Source of the DNA: Candidatus Saccharimonadota bacterium
Lineage (GTDB): Bacteria > Patescibacteriota > Saccharimonadia > Saccharimonadales > Saccharimonadaceae
Length of the DNA stretch: 64,000 bases
Reading direction: 5' to 3'
Assembly: GCA_009783235.1 (NCBI GenBank)
Contig: WRHN01000003.1
Span: forward strand, 1 to 64,000
The position numbers and the translations under genes are program-made. How positions within the stretch are numbered: the first letter of the stretch is position 1; each line of letters begins with the position of its first letter. Under the pieces are notes generated by a model. The model was not told the DNA's origin. It did not search any database and saw only the letters and a program-made list of their open reading frames with translations. This document shows, piece after piece, positions 51,315 to 58,991 of the stretch.

Positions 51315-51755
51315 ATGACTAGCGTTGAGAGATTGAGTTTTTGCGAACGAGACGATGTGGAACAATTGGGCAAGTTGGCGTTAGAGCTGACTGAGAAGTT
51401 TGAGGGGCGCCAAATAGACAAGAAGCTGTTGCGGGATATTATGGATTCACCCAGCCATGATTTATTGGTGGCGCGCGACAAATTGGCCCAACCAGTTGGC
51501 ATGGCGACAATGTCGTTGATTATGGGCCCAGTGGCGGGGCGGATAGCTTATCTGGAAGATTTTGTGGTGAGTGAAGCTGCGCGCGGACAACATGTTGGTG
51601 GTGCGCTGTGGCTAGAGATTGAGAATTGGAGTCGCGAACAGGGAGCCAAGCGAATTGAATGGACGTGCAATCCGAGTCGCGAAGCCGCACACGGATTTTA
51701 TATGGCCAAGGGCGCGCAAATTCGCGAGACAGATGTTTTTAGGTTAGAGTTATAA
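51315..51755 (+). CDS. GNAT-family N-acetyltransferase
   Basis: A 146-residue protein with the GNAT fold. Motif A reads LEDFVVSEAARGQHVGGALWLEIENWSR, interrupted here for description: the strand LEDFVV, the acetyl-CoA loop RGQHVGGAL, then a helix. Motif B is present as EWTCNPSREAAHGFYMAKGA. These show acetyl-CoA binding. The acceptor cannot be deduced. It shares a 40-bp divergent promoter region with queA and is followed after 2 bp by a small QueH-like frame. Confidence 0.88.
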   Translation: MTSVERLSFCERDDVEQLGKLALELTEKFEGRQIDKKLLRDIMDSPSHDLLVARDKLAQPVGMATMSLIMGPVAGRIAYLEDFVVSEAARGQHVGGALWLEIENWSREQGAKRIEWTCNPSREAAHGFYMAKGAQIRETDVFRLEL

Positions 51756-51757
51756 AA

Positions 51758-51850
51758 ATGAAAAAACCGAAATTGTACCGTCAGGATTATTGCGGGTGTG
51801 AGCATTCTAAACGAGAGGCCAGCGCGCGCGGACTTAAAGCCGTCAGTTGA
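51758..51850 (+). pseudogene. C-terminal fragment resembling epoxyqueuosine reductase QueH
   Basis: A 30-codon frame whose centre, LYRQDYCGCEHS, matches the characteristic C-terminal LYRQ.YCGC.S signature of QueH (formerly DUF208). Full QueH has about 180-250 residues with a second Cys pair near its N-terminus, and that part is missing here. queA and tgt, which make the QueH substrate, are encoded next to it on the other strand. I read it as a decayed queH remnant. A functional micropeptide is less likely but not excluded. It begins with its own ATG 2 bp after the GNAT gene. Confidence 0.5.
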
Positions 51851-51859
51851 AACCAGCTC

Positions 51860-51888
51860 TTGATTTTCTCTGTTTGTTGTGCTAGAAT
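51860..51888 (+). promoter_or_regulatory. Promoter of the ribosomal protein block
   Basis: TTGATT (51860-51865), 17-bp spacer, TAGAAT (51883-51888) with an extended TG. The leader of about 110 nt contains a TTTGAC/GTCAAA tetraloop hairpin (51927-51942). Confidence 0.8.
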
Positions 51889-52003
51889 GAGTCCAACATA
51901 AACCAAAAATTCGCGAAATTGCTAAGTTTGACTAGTGTCAAATACTGGTGAGTCGGGAATTGTTTACATTGTTAAATAGTAGTAAGATAAGAAAGGATAG
52001 TAA

Positions 52004-52231
52004 GTGGCAAAAATCATTAAAGCCCAGGACTTGCGTGAGATGTCGACCGAGAAATTGGCCGCACATATTGCTGGTCTGGAAAAAGATTTGCTAAGCGCTA
52101 AAAAAGCCTTGGCTGATGGCAGCCTGCCTAACCCGCGCGTGATTAGCAAAGCTCGCAAAGACTTAGCGCGCGCCAAAACTATCTTGAACGAGAAAGCTCG
52201 GGAAGCGAAGCAGAAAGAAGGAGAGAAATAA
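52004..52231 (+). CDS. rpmC: 50S ribosomal protein L29
   Basis: A 75-residue helical protein at the peptide exit tunnel. It starts at GTG 52004 with AAAGGAT upstream. The LREMSTEKLAAHIAGLEKDL helix and the later NPRVISKARKDLARAKTIL motif match the L29 family, with a slightly longer Lys/Glu C-terminus. It opens a block of seven ribosomal genes. rplP, which normally precedes it, is not upstream here. Confidence 0.9.
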   Translation: MAKIIKAQDLREMSTEKLAAHIAGLEKDLLSAKKALADGSLPNPRVISKARKDLARAKTILNEKAREAKQKEGEK

Positions 52232-52632
52232 TGGCGAAACAGAAAATTGTAGGCATTGTTACTTCGGCCGTTCAGGATAAAACCATAGTGGTCACACAAG
52301 TTACGCGGGAAACTCACCCGTTGTATGGCAAGAAGTTTACCAAGAATCGTAAATTTGTGGCGCACGACGAACAAAATGAAGCGATGAAAGGCGACAGAGT
52401 AGAAATTATCGAAAATCGACCGGTTTCTAAAACTAAGCGGTTTGTTTTGAGCAAAGTTTTGGAACATGGTCATGAGTCGGTGGCGGTCAAGAAAGCTGAA
52501 GTTGAAGAAGAGATGGACGCTAAGATGGCTGAACGTAAAGCCAAGACTGAGGCTAAGAAAGAGGCCGAAAAAGAAGCCGCAGTAAAGGCCAAGAAGGCTG
52601 TCGAAAAAACTCCAGAAAGCGAGGAGAAATAA
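52231..52632 (+). CDS. rpsQ: 30S ribosomal protein S17 with long C-terminal extension
   Basis: A 133-residue protein. The S17 OB-fold core (1-85) is clear: [52 protein letters not shown]17 is usually 80-90 residues, so about 45 extra residues rich in Ala, Lys and Glu are appended and predicted to form a charged helix. Its ATG overlaps the L29 stop. It binds 16S rRNA early in 30S assembly. Confidence 0.94.
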   Translation: MAKQKIVGIVTSAVQDKTIVVTQVTRETHPLYGKKFTKNRKFVAHDEQNEAMKGDRVEIIENRPVSKTKRFVLSKVLEHGHESVAVKKAEVEEEMDAKMAERKAKTEAKKEAEKEAAVKAKKAVEKTPESEEK

Positions 52633-52633
52633 A

Positions 52634-53002
52634 ATGATTCAGCAAGAGTCTCGCTTGAAAGTTGCCGACAATAGCGGTGCCAAGGAAATCTTGTGCATTC
52701 GTGTGTTGGGCGGTACGCGACGTCGTTATGCTCGCGTTGGCGATGTGATAGTGGCGACCGTGAAAGATGCTTCGACTACTGGTCAGGTCAAGAAAAAATC
52801 AGTGGTGAGAGCGGTGGTGGTGCGTACTGTTGATCAGATTCGCCGCAAAGATGGTTCGACGATTAGGTTTGATGAAAATGCTGCGGTGATTATTGACGAA
52901 AATAAAGAGCCACGTTGCACGCGCGTATTTGGCCCGATTCCTCGGGAGTTGCGCGATTTGGGTTATTATAAAATTGTGTCTTTGGCACCGGAGGTTTTGT
53001 AA
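52634..53002 (+). CDS. rplN: 50S ribosomal protein L14
   Basis: A 122-residue protein of exact family length. It begins [19 protein letters not shown] and has the [19 protein letters not shown] and [24 protein letters not shown] segments. L14 sits at the subunit interface. It is one base from rpsQ and overlaps rplX. Confidence 0.97.
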   Translation: MIQQESRLKVADNSGAKEILCIRVLGGTRRRYARVGDVIVATVKDASTTGQVKKKSVVRAVVVRTVDQIRRKDGSTIRFDENAAVIIDENKEPRCTRVFGPIPRELRDLGYYKIVSLAPEVL

Positions 53003-53304
53003 TGTTGAGAATTAAAAAAGGCGACTCGGTCAAGGTAATTGCTGGCGGTCAAAAAGGCAAGGACGGCAAAGTAGTAAAAGTTTTGGGCGACAAAGTTTTC
53101 ATTGAAAAAGTGAATGTTCGAGAGCGACACATTCGTCCAACTGCGGCTAATCCCAAGGGCGGCAAAAAAGATATTCATGTTGGTCTGCACGTTTCTAATG
53201 TGGCGCTGCTGGACGGCGAAAAAACCACCAAAGTTGGTTTCAAATTGAACGATAATAACCAAAAAGTTCGCGTTGCTAAGAAGACCAGAAAGGAGATTAA
53301 GTAA
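53002..53304 (+). CDS. rplX: 50S ribosomal protein L24
   Basis: A 100-residue protein with an N-terminal KOW motif (IKKGDSVKVIAGGQKGKDGK) and the downstream VFIEKVNVRERHIRP segment. L24 initiates 50S assembly. The ATG overlaps the L14 stop by one base, and the stop overlaps the rplE start. Confidence 0.96.
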   Translation: MLRIKKGDSVKVIAGGQKGKDGKVVKVLGDKVFIEKVNVRERHIRPTAANPKGGKKDIHVGLHVSNVALLDGEKTTKVGFKLNDNNQKVRVAKKTRKEIK

Positions 53305-53876
53305 TGGCGGAAAAGAAAATACAACCTCGCTTAAAATCTCTTTATAATGAGAAAATCGCGCGGGAACTGAAAGAAGAGTTGGAGTTGAAAAATATTAACC
53401 AAGTGCCGAAAATTGAGAAAGTCGTGGTGGCTAGTGGTATGGGGCGCAACAAAGACGACAAAAATTACTGGCTTGTGGTGGCTAATACGATTGCCAAAGT
53501 TACTGGTCAAGTGCCGGTAGAGCGCATGGCGAAAAAGTCGATTGCGAGTTTCAAAATTCGCAAAGGCATGAACAAGGTCGGTCTGAGCGCTACTTTGCGG
53601 GGCGATAAAATGTACGAGTTTATTGACCGTTTGGTGAACGTGAGCTTGCCGCGAGTGCGCGACTTTCACGGCGTTCGCCTGAGCGGTTTTGACAGACAGG
53701 GCAACTACAATCTTGGTATTGTTGAGCAGTCGATATTTCCAGAGTTGAGCTTCGAGGACACCACTACCCTGCACGGTTTGCAAATAACGTTTGTTATTAA
53801 AAATGGTTCGGCCTCGGCTAGCCAAAAGTTGTTAGAAAAATTCGGTATGCCGTTTGAAAAGAAAGGAGCGAAATAA
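53304..53876 (+). CDS. rplE: 50S ribosomal protein L5
   Basis: A 190-residue protein that anchors 5S rRNA in the central protuberance. Family segments are [55 protein letters not shown] and [10 protein letters not shown]. Length is slightly above the usual 180 residues because of a short charged tail. It overlaps its neighbours by one base at each side. Confidence 0.97.
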   Translation: MAEKKIQPRLKSLYNEKIARELKEELELKNINQVPKIEKVVVASGMGRNKDDKNYWLVVANTIAKVTGQVPVERMAKKSIASFKIRKGMNKVGLSATLRGDKMYEFIDRLVNVSLPRVRDFHGVRLSGFDRQGNYNLGIVEQSIFPELSFEDTTTLHGLQITFVIKNGSASASQKLLEKFGMPFEKKGAK

Positions 53877-54145
53877 TGGCGAAAACCTCAATAGTCGCTC
53901 GTGATTTGAAGCGACAGAAAATGTATGAACAATATGCTGCTAAGCGGGCAGAACTAAAAGCTGCGGGTGATCAAGAAGGGCTGCAAAAACTGCCGCGTAA
54001 TTCTAGCCCGACTCGTCGCAAGAATCGTTGCAACGAGACTGGCCGATCGCGTGCGTATATGCGTAAGTTTGGTCTGAGCAGAATAAGTTTTAGAGAACAC
54101 GCTTCGAAGGGCGAAATCCCAGGCGTGACAAAGTCAAGTTGGTAA
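53876..54145 (+). CDS. rpsN: 30S ribosomal protein S14, zinc-free type
   Basis: An 89-residue S14 of the C-minus form: it lacks the CxxC pairs of the 61-residue zinc type. The motif [19 protein letters not shown] and the ending [22 protein letters not shown] are typical. It lies in the head of the 30S subunit. Confidence 0.96.
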   Translation: MAKTSIVARDLKRQKMYEQYAAKRAELKAAGDQEGLQKLPRNSSPTRRKNRCNETGRSRAYMRKFGLSRISFREHASKGEIPGVTKSSW

Positions 54146-54164
54146 AGGAAAGGAGAAATAGAAT

Positions 54165-54566
54165 ATGAGTTTACAATCTACTGACCCAATTGCGGATCTC
54201 CTGACCCGAATCCGTAACGCGATTGCTGTTGGCAAAACCGAAGTGGTGCTGCCGACTAGCAAACAAAAAGAAACCGTGGCGCGAGTGCTGAAGGCCGCGG
54301 GATATTTGAAAGATGTCAAAATTGAAAAAGCTGAGCCGCGCGCTAATTTGATAGTTACTATCATGGGTGAGGGGGACGTTTCGACTATCCACGAGATTGA
54401 TCGCGTGTCCAAACCTGGTCGCCGCGTTTACGCCAAAAAGGCGGAGATTCCTAAAGTCAAGTCTGGTCGTGGGGTTTATATAATCTCGACCAGCAAAGGC
54501 GTGATGACTTCGCGCGAGGCCGTTAAGGCGGGTCTGGGCGGCGAACTGATTTGTAAGGTTTATTAG
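54165..54566 (+). CDS. rpsH: 30S ribosomal protein S8
   Basis: A 133-residue protein that binds the 16S central domain. DPIADLLTRIRNA near the N-terminus and the C-terminal GVYIISTSKGVMTSREAVKAGLGGELICKVY region are typical. AAGGAG lies upstream of the ATG. It is the last gene of the block; rplF, rplR, rpsE, rplO and secY do not follow as they would in a complete spc operon. Confidence 0.97.
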   Translation: MSLQSTDPIADLLTRIRNAIAVGKTEVVLPTSKQKETVARVLKAAGYLKDVKIEKAEPRANLIVTIMGEGDVSTIHEIDRVSKPGRRVYAKKAEIPKVKSGRGVYIISTSKGVMTSREAVKAGLGGELICKVY

Positions 54567-54596
54567 TCACTAGTTCAACAGTTTCGACAAAATAGA

Positions 54597-54627
54597 AAAT
54601 CAACCATCCGCGAGCGGTTGATTTTTG
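54597..54627 (+). terminator. Terminator after rpsH
   Basis: AAATCAACC (54597-54605) pairs with GGTTGATTT (54616-54624), followed by further T. Confidence 0.9.
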
Positions 54628-54672
54628 TGTGAGCTTATGTCGAAAAAGCTCGAAGGTCTCGTCACGCGGTTT

Positions 54673-55341
54673 CTACTCGCTTGATTTCTTGAACCGTTGT
54701 TTATTAATCTCGTCTAATATTTCCCGTGCTTCGGCTTGGTTCGGGCGTTTTTTGAGCTCATGAAATCGTCCAAGCTCTCTAAAACCATTTTCAATCAGTT
54801 TCATTTGTTCGTCGGTAGCTGGTGACCCGTCATTGTATAAGCCGTCACCAGTAGCGTCGCCCGTCTTAAACCTTATCAAACTCACCAAACTTGACACTAG
54901 GAACAAAACGCCAACTGCTGCAAAGATTATGCCGCCCAACAGCGGAGACGAAGATTTTTTGGGATTACGTCAAGAATTGTCGGTCGGGTGGGCGGGATTG
55001 TAGTGGACCTCCACAGAATCTTGTATCCTTAATCTGCAGAATTCACTAGAACCGTAGTTCGCTGACCCAGTATATTGTTGACCGTCGACTACAAAATCGT
55101 AAGTAACCCAGCAAGACTTCTCGCCTTGTTGGATATTTGAAATCTGCCCGACAGCAGATGCGGTTTGAGTGCCACTGGGCCGATCGATGAATATGGTGGC
55201 TAGCCCCATCGCCAAAAACACTAAACCTATACATGTAGGCATAAGAAACTCAAATCTTCCGAACCGCGGGTTTGGTTTAATTATGAGCATGTCACTGGTT
55301 TCTGTCGAGTCGTAATCTGGAGGGTTTGTGTTTGTATCCAT
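54673..55341 (-). pseudogene. DUF3592-like membrane protein gene interrupted by one in-frame TGA
   Basis: Codons from 55341 to 54970 encode a helix (about 31-51), then an extracytoplasmic domain with Cys residues ending in YNPAHPTDNS and TGA. Reading on in the same frame without a gap gives RNPKKSSSPLLGG, a second helix and a polar tail to 54673. The whole matches the DUF3592 layout (helix, SH3-like domain ending in YxPxxP, helix). The TGA therefore falls in the linker before the second helix. The downstream half has no ATG and no Shine-Dalgarno near its front. A nonsense mutation is likeliest; stop readthrough (context TGAC) is possible. Two separate proteins are unlikely. Confidence 0.65.
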
Positions 55342-55420
55342 ACGGACATTCTAGCACGCACCTTAAGCGCAATCAAGGATTTACACGAACGTGCTCTGGT
55401 GCTCGCGCTGTCCTTAACAT

Positions 55421-55449
55421 AAAACCGCCTCTTTGATAGAAGCGGTTTT
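55421..55449 (-). terminator. Terminator of the 55466 gene (minus strand)
   Basis: AAAACCGC (55421-55428) pairs with GCGGTTTT (55442-55449), with a U-run on either strand. Confidence 0.8.
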
Positions 55450-55465
55450 TAAAAGTGGTGGTCGA

Positions 55466-55921
55466 TTATTTTTTACTGTGTTTGCGAATTTCTTCGGTGT
55501 TGCGCCAAATCATCACCATGATGAGCGACAATTCATAAACCAGGCGGGTAGCTAGGTTGCCACCGATGATGAAGACGAAGAACATCCACCAAGTTGAACC
55601 AGTGCCGAACCAAGTGAACGACCACAGGGTAAAGAAGATAGCGGTCATCAAGTAGCAAACTTTCAGAATAATCTCAATGCTCATAGTCTTGAACTTGAGA
55701 AAGTTGTAAAGCCAGCCCAGAAAACCCTTGAATTTACCTTCGTTTTTCTTGTTTAAAAATAGCGCGTAGACTAAAATTCCGCCTATGATAGCCAGAATAA
55801 TAGAGATGATTGTCCAAATCAACGCGCCAGTCCCCATGCCTACGCTTAATTGGCCTGTCGACGCGCTACTCGAAAGGCCGCTGTAGCCTCCGTAATAACT
55901 AGATGATACCGCTAGAAACAT
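55466..55921 (-). CDS. Small polytopic membrane protein (151 aa)
   Basis: A Ser/Gly/Tyr-rich N-terminus precedes membrane helices at about 34-54, 82-100 and 109-130. A positively charged loop (FLNKKNEGKFKGF) sits between the first and second. It looks like a small envelope protein of unknown function. GAGGAGG precedes the ATG at a good distance, and TGCTAAACT further upstream could be its -10. It stands alone, bounded by a terminator. Confidence 0.68.
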   Translation of the reverse strand: MFLAVSSSYYGGYSGLSSSASTGQLSVGMGTGALIWTIISIILAIIGGILVYALFLNKKNEGKFKGFLGWLYNFLKFKTMSIEIILKVCYLMTAIFFTLWSFTWFGTGSTWWMFFVFIIGGNLATRLVYELSLIMVMIWRNTEEIRKHSKK

Positions 55922-55995
55922 AACTCTTTCCTCCTCATTATGTCTTAATTAATAATAGTTAAAGTTTAGCATATGGGGGTGGGGTTGGCAAATGT

Positions 55996-57246
55996 TCAGC
56001 GGTGTTTTTTGATGTAATCGGCATAATAATGCGCCGAGGAGCGAACGACGCGTCGCTGGTCATTGTTGTAGTCAACGCCGACCAAACCAAAACACGGCCA
56101 AGCGCCGCGCGCCCATTCGAAATTGTCCAGCAGCGACCAGTGGAGATACCCCAATATCGGCACGTTTTGCTCGAGCGCGTATTCTAGGCTGGCAAAGGTC
56201 TCAGCCAACCACCACTGACGATTTTTGTCGTATTTGTCGGCCAGGCCATTTTCGGTGATGAGCAGCGGCAGGCCGTATTTTTTCCAGAGGCGTTTTAAAA
56301 CAAAATTGATGTCCATAGGCCGCATGTCCCAGCCCAAATCAGACAGGCGTTTGTTGCCGTTAGCAAATTTAAAACCGAACATGCGCGAAGCAAAATAATA
56401 ATTCACACCTATGAAATCACAATTTTTACGGACGCGACTCAAGAAGAAATCATCACCTATAGTACGCCAAACCCAAACCGCCAGTTTGGTCAGCGGGTTT
56501 TTATTGCCGGGGTAGTAGTTGACAGAATCAGTAGCGATCGACAGTTTAATCTCGTGATTAATCTCGCGCAGTTTAGGCGCGGTGATGTTATGGGCGTGAG
56601 CTAGGTTAAAAATAACTTTGAGCAGTTGTATTTTTGATCGAGCCATGGGTGGCCATTCGCCAACAAGATAGCCCGCCGAGGCGAAGACTTCCGGTTCATT
56701 GATGGTGATGACCAGGTTAACATCGGGAGCAATTTCTTTGATGACTTTTTGGCAAAAGCGTGTAAAGTAGCGCACGTTTTTGCGTTTTAAAAAACCGCCG
56801 CGGTCTGCAAACCAGGTGGGCGTAGTGAAATGAAATAAAGTCAAAACGGGCTCTAGGCCGTGCGCGCGCATGGACTTGATGTATTTTTTGTAATGTTGAA
56901 TGGCTGGGGCGCTCCACTCGCCGGGGCGAGGTTCAATGCGTGACCATTCAACGCTAAAACGAAAAGAATTAAAACCCAGTTTTTGGCAAATTTTGAAATC
57001 TTCTTCGTAACGATGATAATGATCGGTCGAGCGACCAGAAATGTAATTTTCGGGATTTTCGCCCAGCTTGGCAAAGCGCTCCAGCTCTGGTATGAACCAG
57101 TTGCTCTTGCGAAATTCCCGACCCAGGCGCGCAGCGTTGGCTTGCTCCCAGCGCGTCCATTGGTTGTTGTTGTCTCCTTCGACTTGGTGCGCCGCAGTGG
57201 CCGTGCCCCATAAAAAACCTTTTGGATATTGGCTGTCTTTATCCAT
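55996..57246 (-). CDS. Glycoside hydrolase family 1 (beta-glucosidase-like)
   Basis: A 416-residue cytoplasmic enzyme with the GH1 barrel. FLWGTATAAHQVEG near the start is the family N-terminal signature. The acid/base Glu is in TINEP (about Glu184), and the nucleophile Glu is in ITENG (about Glu332). WSLLDNFEW near 367-375 forms part of the active site. It hydrolyses beta-linked glucosides or related sugars; the exact sugar cannot be told. Length is slightly short for GH1 (usually 440-480). It shares a 37-bp divergent promoter region with argS. Confidence 0.93.
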   Translation of the reverse strand: MDKDSQYPKGFLWGTATAAHQVEGDNNNQWTRWEQANAARLGREFRKSNWFIPELERFAKLGENPENYISGRSTDHYHRYEEDFKICQKLGFNSFRFSVEWSRIEPRPGEWSAPAIQHYKKYIKSMRAHGLEPVLTLFHFTTPTWFADRGGFLKRKNVRYFTRFCQKVIKEIAPDVNLVITINEPEVFASAGYLVGEWPPMARSKIQLLKVIFNLAHAHNITAPKLREINHEIKLSIATDSVNYYPGNKNPLTKLAVWVWRTIGDDFFLSRVRKNCDFIGVNYYFASRMFGFKFANGNKRLSDLGWDMRPMDINFVLKRLWKKYGLPLLITENGLADKYDKNRQWWLAETFASLEYALEQNVPILGYLHWSLLDNFEWARGAWPCFGLVGVDYNNDQRRVVRSSAHYYADYIKKHR

Positions 57247-57252
57247 GAACTT

Positions 57253-57261
57253 ATTTTAACA
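57253..57261 (-). promoter_or_regulatory. Extended -10 promoter of the GH1 gene
   Basis: Minus-strand TGTTAAAAT, its last base 7 nt before the ATG at 57246. Confidence 0.65.
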
Positions 57262-57268
57262 TAAGTTA

Positions 57269-57277
57269 TGCTAGAAT
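57269..57277 (+). promoter_or_regulatory. Extended -10 promoter of argS
   Basis: TGCTAGAAT, its last base 7 nt before the ATG at 57284. Any -35 would overlap the opposing promoter. Confidence 0.65.
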
Positions 57278-57283
57278 GGATTC

Positions 57284-58966
57284 ATGGATATCAAACGGGA
57301 GATCGAGAACGAGCTGAAAAAAGTATTGCCGAGCGCTGATTTTGACGGTGAGCTGGTCAAGATTCCGACTGATAAAACTAAGGCGGACTATGTGAGTAAC
57401 GTGGCATTTGTGTTGGCAAAAACTTTGGGCAAAAATCCGCTAGAGCTGGCGGAGGAGCTAGCGACGCGTGTGAAGAGCGAGCTTTTTACAGCGTCAAGCG
57501 AGCGGGGTTTTATTAACTTTCATTTGACTGACCTTGCGATTACGCAGTGCGCTAAGCAAGTGGTGAGCGCGGGCAAGGATTTTGGTAAGCACGAAGATTT
57601 GCAAGGGCAAATTTGGGAGGTGGAGCACACTAGCCCTAATCCGAACAAAGCCATGCACATCGGACATTTGCGGAATAATCTGGTTGGTATGAGCATAGCT
57701 AATTTAGGAGAAGTTGGCGGAGCAAAAGTAGTGCGTGATTGGATTGATAATAACCGAGGCATTGCTATTTCTATGGCCATGTGGGCGTACGAGAGGTTTC
57801 ACCAAAATGAGACGCCAGAGTCGCTAGGGTTGAAACCAGATCACTTCGTGGGGCAGTGTTATCAAGAAGGCTCAGACGCAGCCAAGAGCGATGATAAGGC
57901 CGATCGCGAAATTCGGGACATGACGGTGGCGTGGGAGAGCGGTGATGAGAAGACGCATCAATTGTGGCAGAAAATTATTGACTGGGCGCACGAGGGGATT
58001 TTTGCGACGCTGGGTCGCATCGGTTCGCGCTGGGATAATGATTGGCATGAGAGCGATCACTATCAGGCGGGTAAAAACTTAGTCGACGAAGGGCTGAAAA
58101 AGAGCGTTTTTACAAGGTTAGACGATGGGGCGATTTTGACCAAGCTGGAAGATTACAATATCCCCAATACTATTGTGCAAAAATCGGACGGCACTTCGCT
58201 GTATATCACGCAAGATTTGGAGTTGACGCGCTTGAAGAAAGCGGAATATTCAGCAGACAAGTTGTTTTGGGTGGTTGGCCCGGAGCAGACGTTGGCGTTG
58301 AAGCAGGTTTTTGCGGTTTGTGAGCAGTTGGGCATTGGTAAGTTGGAAGATTTTACTCATGTGCCATATGGTTTGGTGAGTTTTAGGGACGAAGACGGCA
58401 AACGCAAAAAGATTTCGTCGCGCGGCGGAGCTTTAAGTTTGGACGAAATCTTAGATGAAGTCAAAAATTATTTGCTCAAGCAAGATCGCGGTTATTCCGA
58501 AGAAAAAGCCGATGCTATTGGTGTGGCAGCGGTCAAATTTGCTATGTTGAAGCCGGGGCGAACGACGGATACGGTGCTTGACTTGAAGGAGCTGACTAAT
58601 TTGCAAGGAGACAGCGGAGTTTATGTGCTGTACACCAGGGCGCGGATTTTGTCAGTGATGCGCAAAATTGGCGAAACTCAAGACAACGGTGATTTTTCCT
58701 GGAATGAAGCCGAGAAAAATTTGGTGGCCACGGTCAATTATCTGCCTGAAATCATCAAAGCGGCCACTAGCGAATTAGCACCAAATCAGTTGGTAGAATT
58801 TTTGATTGATGTTTGCCGCCAGTTCAATTCGATTTACGGTAACGAAAAGTTCATTACTGAGAACGAACAAGAAACCGCCAAGAAGCTGCTGCTATCTGAG
58901 GCGACCCTGACGGCCATTAACACTGCGTTGGATATCCTGGGTATTGAGCCGGTTGATCAGATTTAA
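57284..58966 (+). CDS. argS: Arginine--tRNA ligase
   Basis: A 560-residue class I synthetase. The N-terminal Add-1 domain (about 1-85) is present. The HIGH motif lies in NPNKAMHIGHLRNNL (HIGH at 125-128), and the KMSKS-type loop reads KKISSRGG (about 374-381). The C-terminal DALR anticodon-binding domain carries YVLYTRARI and ends in a helical bundle. Length is normal. The start fits a leaderless transcript. Confidence 0.95.
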   Translation: MDIKREIENELKKVLPSADFDGELVKIPTDKTKADYVSNVAFVLAKTLGKNPLELAEELATRVKSELFTASSERGFINFHLTDLAITQCAKQVVSAGKDFGKHEDLQGQIWEVEHTSPNPNKAMHIGHLRNNLVGMSIANLGEVGGAKVVRDWIDNNRGIAISMAMWAYERFHQNETPESLGLKPDHFVGQCYQEGSDAAKSDDKADREIRDMTVAWESGDEKTHQLWQKIIDWAHEGIFATLGRIGSRWDNDWHESDHYQAGKNLVDEGLKKSVFTRLDDGAILTKLEDYNIPNTIVQKSDGTSLYITQDLELTRLKKAEYSADKLFWVVGPEQTLALKQVFAVCEQLGIGKLEDFTHVPYGLVSFRDEDGKRKKISSRGGALSLDEILDEVKNYLLKQDRGYSEEKADAIGVAAVKFAMLKPGRTTDTVLDLKELTNLQGDSGVYVLYTRARILSVMRKIGETQDNGDFSWNEAEKNLVATVNYLPEIIKAATSELAPNQLVEFLIDVCRQFNSIYGNEKFITENEQETAKKLLLSEATLTAINTALDILGIEPVDQI

Positions 58967-58974
58967 ATAGTTTA

Positions 58975-58983
58975 TGCTAAAAT
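58975..58983 (+). promoter_or_regulatory. Extended -10 promoter of lctP
   Basis: TGCTAAAAT, its last base 9 nt before the ATG at 58992. Confidence 0.55.
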
Positions 58984-58991
58984 AAGGTCGT

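Noticed and set aside
50244-51365. Longer QueA frame starting at 51365
   Set aside because: The extra 30 residues run across the divergent promoters into the GNAT gene and do not resemble QueA, which begins MKPSDFSY.
54673-55341. Alternative genetic code (TGA read as Gly, as in SR1/Gracilibacteria)
   Set aside because: Many genes in the window end in TGA at the family-appropriate position (tyrS, dnaB, cysS, tilS), so the internal TGA here is an exception.
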